A DNA stretch of 64,000 bases from the NCBI GenBank assembly GCA_028288305.1, contig JAQBOA010000032.1, positions 1-64,000 of the forward strand, written 5' to 3'. Position numbers and translations under genes: made by a program. Source of the stretch: Mucilaginibacter sp. (GTDB lineage: Bacteria; Bacteroidota; Bacteroidia; Sphingobacteriales; Sphingobacteriaceae). This document shows positions 8,410 through 17,366 of the stretch, one piece after another (position 1 is the stretch's first letter; each line of letters begins with the position of its first letter). The notes beneath the pieces are model-generated. The model had not been told where the DNA came from and searched no databases. It saw only the letters and a list, made by a program, of their open reading frames with translations.

Positions 8410-9836
8410 GCAACACCCCAGATAAATACGATTTCGGAATGATCGGCCTTGGAACAATGGGCCGTAACCTGCTGCTAAACATGGGCGATCATGGTGTGCG
8501 AGGGGCAGGTTTTGATACCGATGCTTCCAAAGGCCAATTATTAGAAAAGGAAAGCAAGCATAATAATTTAAAAGGTTTTAGTGATGTAAAAGCATTTACA
8601 TCAAGCTTAAAAAGCCCAAAAGCCATAATGATGCTTGTTCCTGCAGGTAAGATAGTAGATGATGTAATTGCTGAATTACTCCCCTTATTGGATAAAGGTG
8701 ATATTTTAATAGACGGCGGCAATTCGCATTTTACTGATACAAACCGACGTGTGGATGAATTGGAAGCAAAAGGCTTTCACTTTTTTGGGATGGGAATATC
8801 GGGCGGTGAAGAAGGCGCACGTAAAGGACCAAGTATGATGCCCGGAGGTGACAAGGAGGCATATAATGTAATGAAACCCATACTCGAATCCATCGCGGCA
8901 AAAGTTGATGGCGCTCCTTGTGTTACCTATATAGGGCCCGGCGCGTCAGGCCACTTTGTTAAAATGGTGCACAACGGCATTGAATATGGCTTAATGCAGC
9001 TGATCGCTGAAACATACGAGATACTTAAAAAAGGATTAAAACTGGATAATGAAGAAATCCGCAAAGTATTTACCAAATGGAATGAAGGCAGGTTAAAATC
9101 ATTTTTATTAGAGATCACAAAAGATATTTTTGCTTACAAGGCTCCGGGTACGGATCATCTATTGCTCGATGATATTAAGGATGAGGCTAAAGCTAAAGGG
9201 ACCGGTAAATGGACTTCGCAGGTAGCAATGGACCTGCAGGCGCCTATTCCAACAATTGATACAGCCGTTTCTATGCGCGATTTGTCAAAATACAAAGCAT
9301 TAAGGGAACAGGCCGCGGGTTTATATAGCAAAGACGAAGTACAGCTTAATGTAAATAAAGACGAATTTTTAACTTCGCTTGAGCAGGCATTCTATTTTAA
9401 CATGATCATTAGCTATGCCCAGGGTATGCATTTACTGGCAAGGGCTTCTGAAGAATATAAATATGATCTTAAACTTGGCGAAATTGCAAAAATATGGCGA
9501 GGGGGATGCATCATAAGATCAGAGTTTTTGAATGACATTTTTAATGCCTATCAAAAGGATGCAAAACTTGCGCATTTATTATTGGATGCCAATGTTCAGA
9601 ATTTAGTTAAAGCGGCAGTGCCGGGCGCAAGAACCGTTTTATCAACAACCATAGCAGCCGGTATTGCTGCCCCTGCTTATGCGGCGTCATTAAGTTATTT
9701 TGATGCCTTCCGCAGTAAAAGAATGCCATCAAATTTAACCCAGGCACAACGCGATTATTTTGGAGCCCATACTTACGAGCTGATAGGAAAAGAAGGTGTT
9801 TTCCATACCCAATGGGTTGAAAAACATAATGATTAA
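8406..9836 (+). CDS. gnd: 6-phosphogluconate dehydrogenase, decarboxylating
   Basis: 476 residues. The N-terminal Rossmann motif GMIGLGTMGRNLLLN, the GISGGEEGARKGPSMMPGG segment and the catalytic region SGHFVKMVHNGIEYG (Lys and Asn) are present. The C-terminal RSKRMPSNLTQAQRDYFGAHTYE signature is intact. It oxidises and decarboxylates 6-phosphogluconate to ribulose-5-phosphate. Start coupling (4-base overlap) to the HAD gene and a 24-base gap to zwf place it in the oxidative branch of the cluster. Confidence 0.97.
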   Translation: MSNTPDKYDFGMIGLGTMGRNLLLNMGDHGVRGAGFDTDASKGQLLEKESKHNNLKGFSDVKAFTSSLKSPKAIMMLVPAGKIVDDVIAELLPLLDKGDILIDGGNSHFTDTNRRVDELEAKGFHFFGMGISGGEEGARKGPSMMPGGDKEAYNVMKPILESIAAKVDGAPCVTYIGPGASGHFVKMVHNGIEYGLMQLIAETYEILKKGLKLDNEEIRKVFTKWNEGRLKSFLLEITKDIFAYKAPGTDHLLLDDIKDEAKAKGTGKWTSQVAMDLQAPIPTIDTAVSMRDLSKYKALREQAAGLYSKDEVQLNVNKDEFLTSLEQAFYFNMIISYAQGMHLLARASEEYKYDLKLGEIAKIWRGGCIIRSEFLNDIFNAYQKDAKLAHLLLDANVQNLVKAAVPGARTVLSTTIAAGIAAPAYAASLSYFDAFRSKRMPSNLTQAQRDYFGAHTYELIGKEGVFHTQWVEKHND

Positions 9837-9860
9837 ATAAATTACCTATAGAAATATATC

Positions 9861-11375
9861 ATGAATTCAACTATAAAAACCCAGCCAACAATATTTGTCA
9901 TTTTTGGCGCAACTGGCGATTTAACTTCCCGTAAAATTGGCCCTGCTCTTTATAATTTATTTTTAGACGGATGGCTGCCAAAACAGTTTTCAATTATTGG
10001 AACGGGCCGTACTCAATTTACTGACGATCAGTTCAGAGATAATTTATTAAACGATATTAACCAGTTTTCGCGCAGTGGTAAAGCTGTGAAAGAAAAGTGG
10101 GATGAATTTGCTAAAAATATTTATTACCAGGTATCTGATATAAAAGATGCTGAAACCTATAAAGAGTTTGGAAAAAGGGTTGAAAAACACAATGCCGATT
10201 GGAAAACAAAGGCAAATGTGATCTACTATCTTGCAGTGTCACCCAATCTTTTCCCAATAATAGCTTCCAATTTATCCAAGGCCAAACTTGCTGAAGATCC
10301 TAAAAGAGTAAGGATAGTAATTGAAAAACCATTTGGCCATGATCTTGAAACATCAAAAGACCTAAACAAACTGCTATCGGGTATTTTTGATGAATGCCAG
10401 ATCTATCGCATTGATCATTACCTCGGTAAAGAAACTGTTCAGAACATCATGGCTTTCCGTTTTGCCAACAGCATAATGGAACCTATATGGAACCGTAACT
10501 ACATAGAACATGTTCAAATCTCGGTTACGGAGCAATTGGGTGTTGAAGACCGTGGAGATTATTATGATAGTGCAGGCGCCCTGCGCGATATGATCCAAAA
10601 TCACCTGCTGCAGCTGCTTTGCCACATCGCCATGGAGCCACCGGTAAGCTTTAATGCCGATGAAGTACGCGACCGCAAGGTTGATGTATTAAAGGCTATG
10701 CGCAAGTTTAGCCCTGATGATGTACGCATGTCGGCAGTAAGGGGCCAATATGGCAGCGGATGGATGCAGGGAAAGGAAGTTCCCGGCTATCGTGAGGAAC
10801 CCAAAGTTAACCCGGAATCCAATACCGAAACCTTTGCCGCAGTTAAGTTTTTTGTCGACAATTGGCGTTGGCAGGGTGTGCCGTTTTACGCCAGAACAGG
10901 CAAACGAATGCACCAGGCAACATCGGTAATAACAATACAGTTTAAGGATGTGCCACATTTAATATTTCCTACCGAAGCTGCTGAAAGCTGGCAACAAAAC
11001 AGGCTGATTATTAGCATTCAGCCAGAAATGAGTATTCGATTACAGGTACAAGCAAAACGCCCGGGACTTGATATGGTATTAAACACAGTTGATATGGTGT
11101 TTGATTATAAGGGCACCTATAAGCAACAGGCGCCCGAAGCTTATGAAACATTAATATTGGATACCATGCTTGGTGATCAGACCTTATTTATGCGTGGCGA
11201 CCAGGTGGAAGCTGCATGGGAATTGGTTATGCCAATTTTAAGCACATGGGAAAATAAAAAGAGTTTGAATTTCCCTAATTACTCTGCCGACTCATGGGGG
11301 CCTGAATCTGCCGAAGCATTAATAGCCCGTGATGGTTTTAACTGGTTTACATTACCCGTACAAGGTAAAAAGTAA
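9861..11375 (+). CDS. zwf: Glucose-6-phosphate 1-dehydrogenase
   Basis: 504 residues, normal length. The coenzyme-binding FGATGDLTSRKIGPAL is at the N-terminus and the active-site signature RIDHYLGKETVQN with catalytic His-Asp lies near residue 180. The EKPFGHD motif and GRGDYYDSAGALRDM-like segment (DRGDYYDSAGALRDM here) are complete. It commits glucose-6-phosphate to the oxidative pentose phosphate pathway, making 6-phosphogluconolactone and reduced coenzyme. gnd lies 24 bases upstream and pgl follows after a repeat. Confidence 0.97.
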   Translation: MNSTIKTQPTIFVIFGATGDLTSRKIGPALYNLFLDGWLPKQFSIIGTGRTQFTDDQFRDNLLNDINQFSRSGKAVKEKWDEFAKNIYYQVSDIKDAETYKEFGKRVEKHNADWKTKANVIYYLAVSPNLFPIIASNLSKAKLAEDPKRVRIVIEKPFGHDLETSKDLNKLLSGIFDECQIYRIDHYLGKETVQNIMAFRFANSIMEPIWNRNYIEHVQISVTEQLGVEDRGDYYDSAGALRDMIQNHLLQLLCHIAMEPPVSFNADEVRDRKVDVLKAMRKFSPDDVRMSAVRGQYGSGWMQGKEVPGYREEPKVNPESNTETFAAVKFFVDNWRWQGVPFYARTGKRMHQATSVITIQFKDVPHLIFPTEAAESWQQNRLIISIQPEMSIRLQVQAKRPGLDMVLNTVDMVFDYKGTYKQQAPEAYETLILDTMLGDQTLFMRGDQVEAAWELVMPILSTWENKKSLNFPNYSADSWGPESAEALIARDGFNWFTLPVQGKK

Positions 11376-11380
11376 TTAAT

Positions 11381-11478
11381 TAGTGATCAGAGATTGGAGG
11401 TTAGAGATTAGTTTCTAATTGGAATTTGCAAGAATGAGAGGCAGCTTCCAATCTCTGTTCTCCAATCACTTATCTCTT
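11381..11478. repeat. Short-word inverted repeat between zwf and pgl
   Basis: The left side (11381-11410) carries GATCAGAGATTGGAGGTTAG words. The right side (11449-11478) carries the complementary CCAATCTCTGTTCTCC words. The arms can pair imperfectly around a ~38-base loop. It is the same word family as 5546-5660. Its translation in the pgl frame would give a false N-terminal extension, which is why pgl is started downstream. Confidence 0.6.
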
Positions 11479-11490
11479 AAAAATGATAAT

Positions 11491-12207
11491 ATGTTAAATA
11501 TTTTTGATACAGCAGATGAAGTGCTTGCGGCATTGGCTGAGTATTTCGTTAAAATAGCAAATCAGGCTATTGCAGAACAGGGCAAATTTTCAGTCGCTCT
11601 TTCAGGTGGAAGCTCACCAAAGAAATTATATGAACTGCTGGCTTCATCTTATAAAGATAAGGTAGAGTGGAGAAAGGTTTATTTCTTTTTTGGTGATGAA
11701 AGAAACGTACCCCATACCGATCCTGAAAGCAATTACCTGATGGCAAAAAAAGCTTTATTTGATCCGTTAAACATTGAACCATCGCATATCTTTCCTGTTG
11801 ATACAAGTTTAGCTCCAAAAGACGCTGCTCAAAAATATGGAGATGAAATATTAGAGTTCTTTGATGAGAATGATGTGAGCTTTGACCTGGTTTTACTTGG
11901 TTTAGGCGACAACTCCCACACGGCGTCTTTATTCCCCTATACCCCGGTTTTGCACGACAGGATACCGGGTGTAAAAGAGGTGTTTTTAGAAGATCAGCAA
12001 GTATATCGTATTACCCTTAATGCTCCATTAATAAATGAGGCAAATCATATTGCGTTTTTAGTTTATGGCGAAAGTAAAGCTATAGCAGTGCATCACGTAT
12101 TGGAAGATGACGAGGATATTGAAAACTATCCGGCTCAATTGATTGAACCTATTGTTGGTGAAATACAATGGTTTTTAGACAAAGCTGCAGCATCTATGCT
12201 AAAATAG
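11491..12207 (+). CDS. pgl: 6-phosphogluconolactonase
   Basis: 238 residues from the ATG at 11491, the usual length for the DevB/Pgl family. Motifs: VALSGGSSPKKLYELL, the FFGDERNVPHTDPESNY segment and LLGLGDNSHTASLFP, which together form the NagB/RpiA-like active site. It hydrolyses 6-phosphogluconolactone between zwf and gnd. A longer frame opens at TTG 11419, but those 24 residues are encoded by the short-word repeat and have no family counterpart, so the downstream ATG is chosen. A terminator-like hairpin follows. Confidence 0.93.
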   Translation: MLNIFDTADEVLAALAEYFVKIANQAIAEQGKFSVALSGGSSPKKLYELLASSYKDKVEWRKVYFFFGDERNVPHTDPESNYLMAKKALFDPLNIEPSHIFPVDTSLAPKDAAQKYGDEILEFFDENDVSFDLVLLGLGDNSHTASLFPYTPVLHDRIPGVKEVFLEDQQVYRITLNAPLINEANHIAFLVYGESKAIAVHHVLEDDEDIENYPAQLIEPIVGEIQWFLDKAAASMLK

Positions 12208-12253
12208 CCGATAATCAAAAGCATTTTAACACTCGGAAAAATCAATAAAAACA

Positions 12254-12283
12254 AAGAGGCTGATCAATAATGTTCAGCCTCTT
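12254..12283. terminator. Terminator-like hairpin after pgl
   Basis: AAGAGGCTGA (12254-12263) pairs perfectly with TCAGCCTCTT (12274-12283) around a 10-base loop. An A-run precedes the stem on the + strand, but no clear T-run follows. It lies 46 bases after the pgl stop and is a plausible end of the pentose-phosphate transcript. The rest of 12284-12566 is A/T-rich with no gene visible. Confidence 0.65.
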
Positions 12284-12566
12284 CCCCAAAAATTACAATA
12301 AAAATTCATAGCTAACCCGCTAACATAATTACTTTATTACAGTACCGGGTTTTGTTTAATCTTTGCTATAAACCTACTGATTTTAACTGAAAAAACCAAA
12401 TAGCAAACATCTTTTATGAAAAATAGATGAAATTTAAATAAATTTCTTTCTTTTCAAAAAAGCACAAAACTTTACCGACAATAAATTAACTTAACATGAT
12501 CAGTTCTTTCTGTTTATGATAATTTACGATATATTTTTCTGTTAATTTAAAACAGCATATATTGGT

Positions 12567-14486
12567 ATGATGAAAACTAAACCTATCATTATCAGCATTT
12601 CAATTATAATTTTACTTGTCGGCATATTTCTTTTTGTTTGTTGCCGAAATTCTGCTAAACCTGAGAAGGCAGAAATCAGTCAATTTTTAAACGCGTTTAA
12701 TAACCAGCTAAAAGAAGGAAATACCGATTCATTGCTTGCCTTTTTTGAAGTTGATAAAACTCCCAAAATATTAAAACGGCTGGTAAACCTATTAGCTGGC
12801 AAAAAAGACATTGATGGAAAAGCAAAGCCATTAGCCGGAATAACTCTTGACATAGATGCAAGTGCTATTAATATTCTAAATCCCGATATCACAATTGCGA
12901 AAATTCCTGCCACATTTAAGCACGATTCCTTAAATAATAAAAACTCAGTAATCACTCTTAAAATTCATAAAATAGCGCCGCATCAGTTCAAAATTATACA
13001 GGTTGATGCCCGGCAATTTTTAACAGATTATGCTGTTTATGAAAATTTTGTAAGAAGTAACACAGTTAATGAAAAGGATCTATTTAGCCCAATAACGCTT
13101 GCGGCTTTTAAAACAGCAAATCAATTAAAAATTAGGTACGATAGTGTGATCTGGTTTGCCCATGTTGATAAACGCACATTTTTTTACGTGATAAAGGGCA
13201 AGTGGAATATGGATAAGGATATAAATCGGTATAAAGATTCCATTATTGAACCTTATAAAATGGGCCTGGTTAACCCGGATTTGAAAGAGATCATCCCACC
13301 TGAATATGACCTGGTACATAACATAAGTGGCACCTTTCCGGGCCTTGTTGAGGTTGAAAAGGAAAACAAAAAAGGCTTTTATAACCTGGACGGGAAAATT
13401 GTAATACCTGTTAACTACGACCAGATTTTTCCTGTTGATGATGAGACTAATTTAGCTGTTTTGAGAAACGGCAATGATTATTTCTACCTTAAAAAGGATA
13501 TGATCATTTCAGAAAAAGTTGATTTGAAGATCAATGATTTCTTTTCAAAAATTAGAGATATGGGGTCTCACCTCAACTTATACACAAACGCGCTGTCTAT
13601 AATCACTGAATATAACTCGCGCGAAGCAAATGGGGCAGTTTATATACCTCCTTCTTACCTGGTTGATCTGAACATAGTAGAAAAGGTTATTGACTTTAAA
13701 AACCCCTATAGAAAAATTGATAATGGTGAAGTTCACGAAAATTATGAAATAGGTAATTCTGAGAAAGTCACAGAGGCTAATAACTGGCTTGAAGCTTCAT
13801 TCTTTTCTATCAGGGATTACTTTTTAGGTGGCAGGAGTGAATTTTACGACAAGAAAAACCTGGTAATTGTCGACAAAAAGAAAGACAGAGTATTTGCAAA
13901 GGAGATTGGTACGGATTATAGTCCGGATGGCTCCGAATCATTAACAGGAATATGCAATGTAAATAGTATGAAAATAATTAATGATAGTTTATTCGAATTA
14001 AAAGCCGGCGCTGTTCTCTATTTTGAACTTTATGATTCAACAAAAACAGTTATAGGAGGACCATACTATCATTATTTAACTATTAAAGATAATAAATTAA
14101 TTGAATTACCTAATTATAGAAATTTTGGATTTACCAAATACATTAAAATGGACGACAGCTATCTAAATGGTTGCTACAATATGCTAATTGGAACAGGTCT
14201 ATATGATAAAAGAGAAAAAAAGACCCTCGATCATGTGACTACCGAAATGCTCGATTACATAAAGAATGAAATTTTCGCCGATTACAGGTATCAATTTAAA
14301 GATAAAAGGTGGGAAAATGTTTTTATGGATATGCCATCATATAATAGCTATTCTAATGGTCACCAAAATCCATATAACGTTAATGTTAATGATTCGCTAA
14401 CCGAAATTGATAAATACAATATCAATTACATTAGTCAAAAGCTAAAGGAAGTAAAGACCAATTCCAATAAACTTGCAGCTAAATGA
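12567..14486 (+). CDS. Membrane-anchored WG-repeat-like hypothetical protein
   Basis: 639 residues. An N-terminal hydrophobic helix (about residues 7-25) ending FVCCRN could be a signal anchor or lipoprotein signal. The middle has one clear WG/KWG-type repeat (KKGFYNLDGKIVIPVNYDQIF) of the kind that folds as small beta units. The C-terminal half is rich in Asn, Tyr and Asp with no recognised motif. Its stop overlaps the next gene by 4 bases, so the two are probably translated together. No function is assigned. Confidence 0.65.
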   Translation: MMKTKPIIISISIIILLVGIFLFVCCRNSAKPEKAEISQFLNAFNNQLKEGNTDSLLAFFEVDKTPKILKRLVNLLAGKKDIDGKAKPLAGITLDIDASAINILNPDITIAKIPATFKHDSLNNKNSVITLKIHKIAPHQFKIIQVDARQFLTDYAVYENFVRSNTVNEKDLFSPITLAAFKTANQLKIRYDSVIWFAHVDKRTFFYVIKGKWNMDKDINRYKDSIIEPYKMGLVNPDLKEIIPPEYDLVHNISGTFPGLVEVEKENKKGFYNLDGKIVIPVNYDQIFPVDDETNLAVLRNGNDYFYLKKDMIISEKVDLKINDFFSKIRDMGSHLNLYTNALSIITEYNSREANGAVYIPPSYLVDLNIVEKVIDFKNPYRKIDNGEVHENYEIGNSEKVTEANNWLEASFFSIRDYFLGGRSEFYDKKNLVIVDKKKDRVFAKEIGTDYSPDGSESLTGICNVNSMKIINDSLFELKAGAVLYFELYDSTKTVIGGPYYHYLTIKDNKLIELPNYRNFGFTKYIKMDDSYLNGCYNMLIGTGLYDKREKKTLDHVTTEMLDYIKNEIFADYRYQFKDKRWENVFMDMPSYNSYSNGHQNPYNVNVNDSLTEIDKYNINYISQKLKEVKTNSNKLAAK

Positions 14487-15130
14487 GAATTGCCTACAAG
14501 TCATTATGGTATTTCGCTTTTTTTTGGATATTGGTGTTATGTGCGGGCACATTTTTTCAATACTACGATTTTAAACATCACAGCGCTTTTTTAGAAATTA
14601 AAGAAGCCGCTGTTAAAACCGGCTGGTATTTGCCGGCCTTTTACTGCCATATTATTGCAAGCAGCATAATTTTAATTGGAGGTTTTTTCCAATTTTCAAA
14701 AAAGGTTTATAATAACCGTCCATTACATAAGGCTTTGGGTAAGTTGTACATATTTGGTGTACTGTTCTTTGCCGCTCCGGGTGCTTACGTTATGACAATA
14801 TTTATTAACAGGGGTGTTTGGGTATTCCTTTCCTTCCTCATACAAAATACTCTTTGGATAGCTTTTACACTGGCGGGATGGATTTTAGTAAAAAACGGAA
14901 AAATTGATGATCACATTAAAATGATGCGCAGAAGCTACTCATTGGCTTTTGCGGCAGTAACCCTGCGTTTCTATATATGGATCTTTACCGTTTTTGGAAA
15001 TGGTGTTGGGTTTGCAAACAACTATATAATTATTTCATTTTTAAGCTGGACACCAAACTTATTGCTGGTTGAATGGATAAACTACCGCTACCGAAAAACT
15101 ATTTTTGATGTCACAAAAGGGATTTTATAA
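14483..15130 (+). CDS. DUF2306-like integral membrane protein
   Basis: 215 residues with about six hydrophobic segments. The features HSAFLEIK near the start, GGFFQFSKKVYNNRPLHKALGKLYIFGVL and IDDHIKMMRRSYSLAFAAVTLRFY match DUF2306 family membrane proteins, whose conserved His residues may bind a cofactor. The family's biochemical role is unknown. It overlaps the preceding gene by 4 bases. It is the last chromosomal protein gene before the tRNA-Asp integration site. Confidence 0.75.
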   Translation: MRIAYKSLWYFAFFWILVLCAGTFFQYYDFKHHSAFLEIKEAAVKTGWYLPAFYCHIIASSIILIGGFFQFSKKVYNNRPLHKALGKLYIFGVLFFAAPGAYVMTIFINRGVWVFLSFLIQNTLWIAFTLAGWILVKNGKIDDHIKMMRRSYSLAFAAVTLRFYIWIFTVFGNGVGFANNYIIISFLSWTPNLLLVEWINYRYRKTIFDVTKGIL

Positions 15131-15208
15131 TTTTATTATGTTCTTACAAGGGTAAAACAGGCCATTTTTAATAAATTATAGCCATCGGATAAGTATTTTA
15201 AAAAAGAC

Positions 15209-15239
15209 CTTGTGTAATAGAAAAAGCTGCGTATATTTG
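15209..15239 (+). promoter_or_regulatory. Bacteroidetes-type promoter of tRNA-Asp
   Basis: CTTG at 15209-15212 and TATATTTG at 15232-15239 are separated by 19 bases. This matches the Bacteroidetes -33/-7 pattern (TTTG, 19-21 bases, TAnnTTTG). The -7 element ends 11 bases before the mature tRNA. Confidence 0.65.
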
Positions 15240-15250
15240 CCATCCCAAAC

Positions 15251-15324
15251 GGAGTGGTAGTTCAGCTGGTTAGAATACGTGCCTGTCACGCACGGGGTCG
15301 CGGGTTCGAATCCCGTCCATTCCG
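15251..15324 (+). tRNA. tRNA-Asp (anticodon GTC)
   Basis: The sequence folds as a 74-nt cloverleaf. The acceptor stem GGAGTGG pairs with CCATTCC (one G-U), the anticodon stem CGTGC/GCACG encloses loop CTGTCAC with GTC at 15285-15287, and the T-arm is GCGGGTTCGAATCCCGT-like. The discriminator base is G and CCA is not encoded. Its 3' end is the attachment site of the adjacent island and remains intact. Confidence 0.97.
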
Positions 15325-15325
15325 C
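15311..15325. repeat. attL: left attachment site core in tRNA-Asp 3' end
   Basis: TCCCGTCCATTCCGC is repeated exactly at 45125-45139. The intact tRNA copy on the left and the bare fragment on the right are the pattern left by tRNA-targeting integrases. The integrase gene lies 250 bases inside. Confidence 0.9.
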
Positions 15326-15350
15326 TGAAAAAAATGTCAAAATTGCCTAA

Positions 15351-15379
15351 AAGCCTGTAAATCATCGATTTACAGGCTT
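15351..15379 (+). terminator. Rho-independent terminator just inside the island left end
   Basis: AAGCCTGTAAATC (15351-15363) pairs perfectly with GATTTACAGGCTT (15367-15379) around a 3-base loop, followed by a T-run. It ends the tRNA-Asp transcript and is supplied by the island, because it lies inside attL. Confidence 0.85.
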
Positions 15380-15426
15380 TTTTGTTTGCCAAAAATCACC
15401 AAAATATGCATGTTTTAGCATATAAA

Positions 15427-15472
15427 AGGTGAGCAATTCGGTGAGCATATTAAAGCTAAAAAGATGCTCACC
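15427..15472. promoter_or_regulatory. Candidate integrase arm-type binding sites, left end
   Basis: GGTGAGCA occurs at 15428-15435 and 15440-15447 as direct repeats 12 bases apart, and inverted as TGCTCACC at 15465-15472. A matching direct pair lies inside the right end (45049-45067). Short repeats at both inner ends of an element are typical arm sites of tyrosine integrases. Binding is inferred. Confidence 0.6.
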
Positions 15473-15575
15473 AGAAACGCCATAAGTAACTGATTAAGAA
15501 GATGTTCAGCGAGTGAACATCTTGATTGCAAGTGATGGAATAATCAATTTTGTTTCACTATTTAATTCATTTGTA

Positions 15576-16796
15576 ATGAGAACTAACATTAATTTGCTTT
15601 TTTATTTAAAGAAGCGCTCTACCTACAAAAATGGCCCTGTGGCCATCTATCTGCGGTTTACTGTTGACGGCCAAAGAGCTGAGGCCTCAACTGGCAAAAC
15701 TTGCGACCCTTCCCGCTGGAATACGCAGGCAGGACGTGCTATTGGCACCAAAGAGGACGTTCGCAGTCTAAACGCCTATCTCGACACGTTACAAGCCAAA
15801 GCACAGGAGTTCCATCGCTGGATGACTGCCAATGATGAAATGATTACTGCCGAAAGCCTCAAAAATCGTTTTATTGGTAAAACTGAAAAGGCACGTACCT
15901 TAATCACTGTTTTTGAAGACCATAATCAAAAGATGCGAAGCCTGGTAGGACAGGAATTTGAAAAAAGTACATTCCAGCGTTATGAAACAGCTTTAATGCA
16001 TACCAAAGATTTTATGCAATGGCAGCATAACGTATCCGATATACCTATCACTAAAATCAATTTTGAATTTCTGAACGACTTTGAGTATTATCTGCGGAGC
16101 GTGCGCAAGTGTGCGAACAACTCTGCGATCAAGTATATCAAAAACTTAGGTAAGATTGTCCGTATTTGTTTAGGAAACGGCTGGCTTACTGTTGACCCCT
16201 ATCTGAATTATAAACCCAAAACAAAGAAAGTACATCGGATAGTGCTGACTAAAGAAGAATTGACGGCGATTGCCGAAAAGCAATTTCCCATGGACAGACT
16301 AAAATTAGTTAGGGACATTTTTCTGTTTAGCTGTTATACCGGCCTTGCCTATGTCGATGTTAAAAAGCTTAAACGTTCTGAAATGGTTAAGGGGATTGAC
16401 GGCGCTCTCTGGATCTATACACACCGCCAAAAAACGGATACCTTATCCCGCATTCCTATTTTACCAACGGCATTAAATGTTATTGAAAGATACGAGGACA
16501 ATCCACAATGCATTGTCGATGATTTATTGTTGCCGGTAATGAGTAACCAAAAGATGAATGCCTATTTAAAGGAAATTGCCGACTTGTGCGGCATTTCCAA
16601 ATTATTGACTTTCCACATTGCCCGGCATACGTTTGCGACCACTGTAACGCTTAATAACGGCGTTCCTATCGAGAGTGTGGCGAAGATGATGGGGCACACC
16701 AGCATCAAGACCACGCAGATTTACGCCAAGGTAATGGACCATAAGATCAGTTCCGATATGGCTGCTCTTAAAATCAAGTTATCATCAATTAACTAA
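15576..16796 (+). CDS. Tyrosine-type site-specific integrase of the island
   Basis: 406 residues from ATG 15576. The N-terminal arm-binding domain (INLLFYLKKRSTYKNGPVAIYLRFTVDGQRA) is followed by a SAM-like core-binding domain and a catalytic domain. FSCYTGLAYVDVKKL stands at the first catalytic box, where Bacteroidetes integrases often lack the usual Arg. HIARHTF (His-x-x-Arg), MMGHTSIKTTQIYAK (His and nucleophile Tyr) complete the site. The frame is open from GTG 15513, but the family N-terminus fits the ATG. Position beside attL makes it the element's integrase, acting at tRNA-Asp. Confidence 0.93.
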   Translation: MRTNINLLFYLKKRSTYKNGPVAIYLRFTVDGQRAEASTGKTCDPSRWNTQAGRAIGTKEDVRSLNAYLDTLQAKAQEFHRWMTANDEMITAESLKNRFIGKTEKARTLITVFEDHNQKMRSLVGQEFEKSTFQRYETALMHTKDFMQWQHNVSDIPITKINFEFLNDFEYYLRSVRKCANNSAIKYIKNLGKIVRICLGNGWLTVDPYLNYKPKTKKVHRIVLTKEELTAIAEKQFPMDRLKLVRDIFLFSCYTGLAYVDVKKLKRSEMVKGIDGALWIYTHRQKTDTLSRIPILPTALNVIERYEDNPQCIVDDLLLPVMSNQKMNAYLKEIADLCGISKLLTFHIARHTFATTVTLNNGVPIESVAKMMGHTSIKTTQIYAKVMDHKISSDMAALKIKLSSIN

Positions 16797-16865
16797 TTAT
16801 TAACCATCAATTGACAAATATTCACAAATATTAGGCAGTTTATTCAGTTATGGTTAGATTTGGGT

Positions 16866-17366
16866 ATGATAAAAGAAATCAATAAACGAGTAGTGTTGGT
16901 GCAATGGAAACGTTTTGCAGGCATTGATATTGATGTATTTTCAAGTCTAAAAGGTTTTTGCGATAGCTACCCGGATTTTAATTATCATACCCTTAATAAT
17001 TACCTTTCAAAAAAAAAGGTCCCATTTGAAAACGAGGAAGTTAAAATAGAACGACAACCGCTGATACAAAAAATCAGCAGGCCCAATTTGTCGCCAGTAT
17101 TATTTTGGGATTTTGATTTTGATAAAATTGATTGGAGGAGATCAAGGCTGACTATTATGGAGCGGGTGCTTAATAAAGGCAATCGTTCAGACTGGGCGGA
17201 AATGATACGATTTTATGGCAGCGATAATCTTGTCCATGCTTTAAAAGAAGAAATCAATTATTTGACAGATATGACTGTAGAAGCTGTTTGTGAATATTTT
17301 CAATTGAGCAAAACTGAGCTCAAATGTTACACGAAGAAACAGTTAAACCAGGGACACTGGATTTAA
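16866..17366 (+). CDS. DUF6922-like protein, putative antitoxin partner of AbiEii-like toxin
   Basis: 166 residues from ATG 16866 (a TTG two codons earlier is less likely). The N-terminal part contains a possible HTH (FCDSYPDFNYHTLNNYLSKK). The C-terminal part has PVLFWDFDFDKIDW, MERVLNKGNRSDWAEMIRFYG, the signature of DUF6922-type proteins found beside nucleotidyltransferase toxins. It overlaps the next gene by 43 bases, so the pair is translated together. An antitoxin or regulatory role follows from that pairing and is not shown by its own sequence. Confidence 0.7.
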   Translation: MIKEINKRVVLVQWKRFAGIDIDVFSSLKGFCDSYPDFNYHTLNNYLSKKKVPFENEEVKIERQPLIQKISRPNLSPVLFWDFDFDKIDWRRSRLTIMERVLNKGNRSDWAEMIRFYGSDNLVHALKEEINYLTDMTVEAVCEYFQLSKTELKCYTKKQLNQGHWI

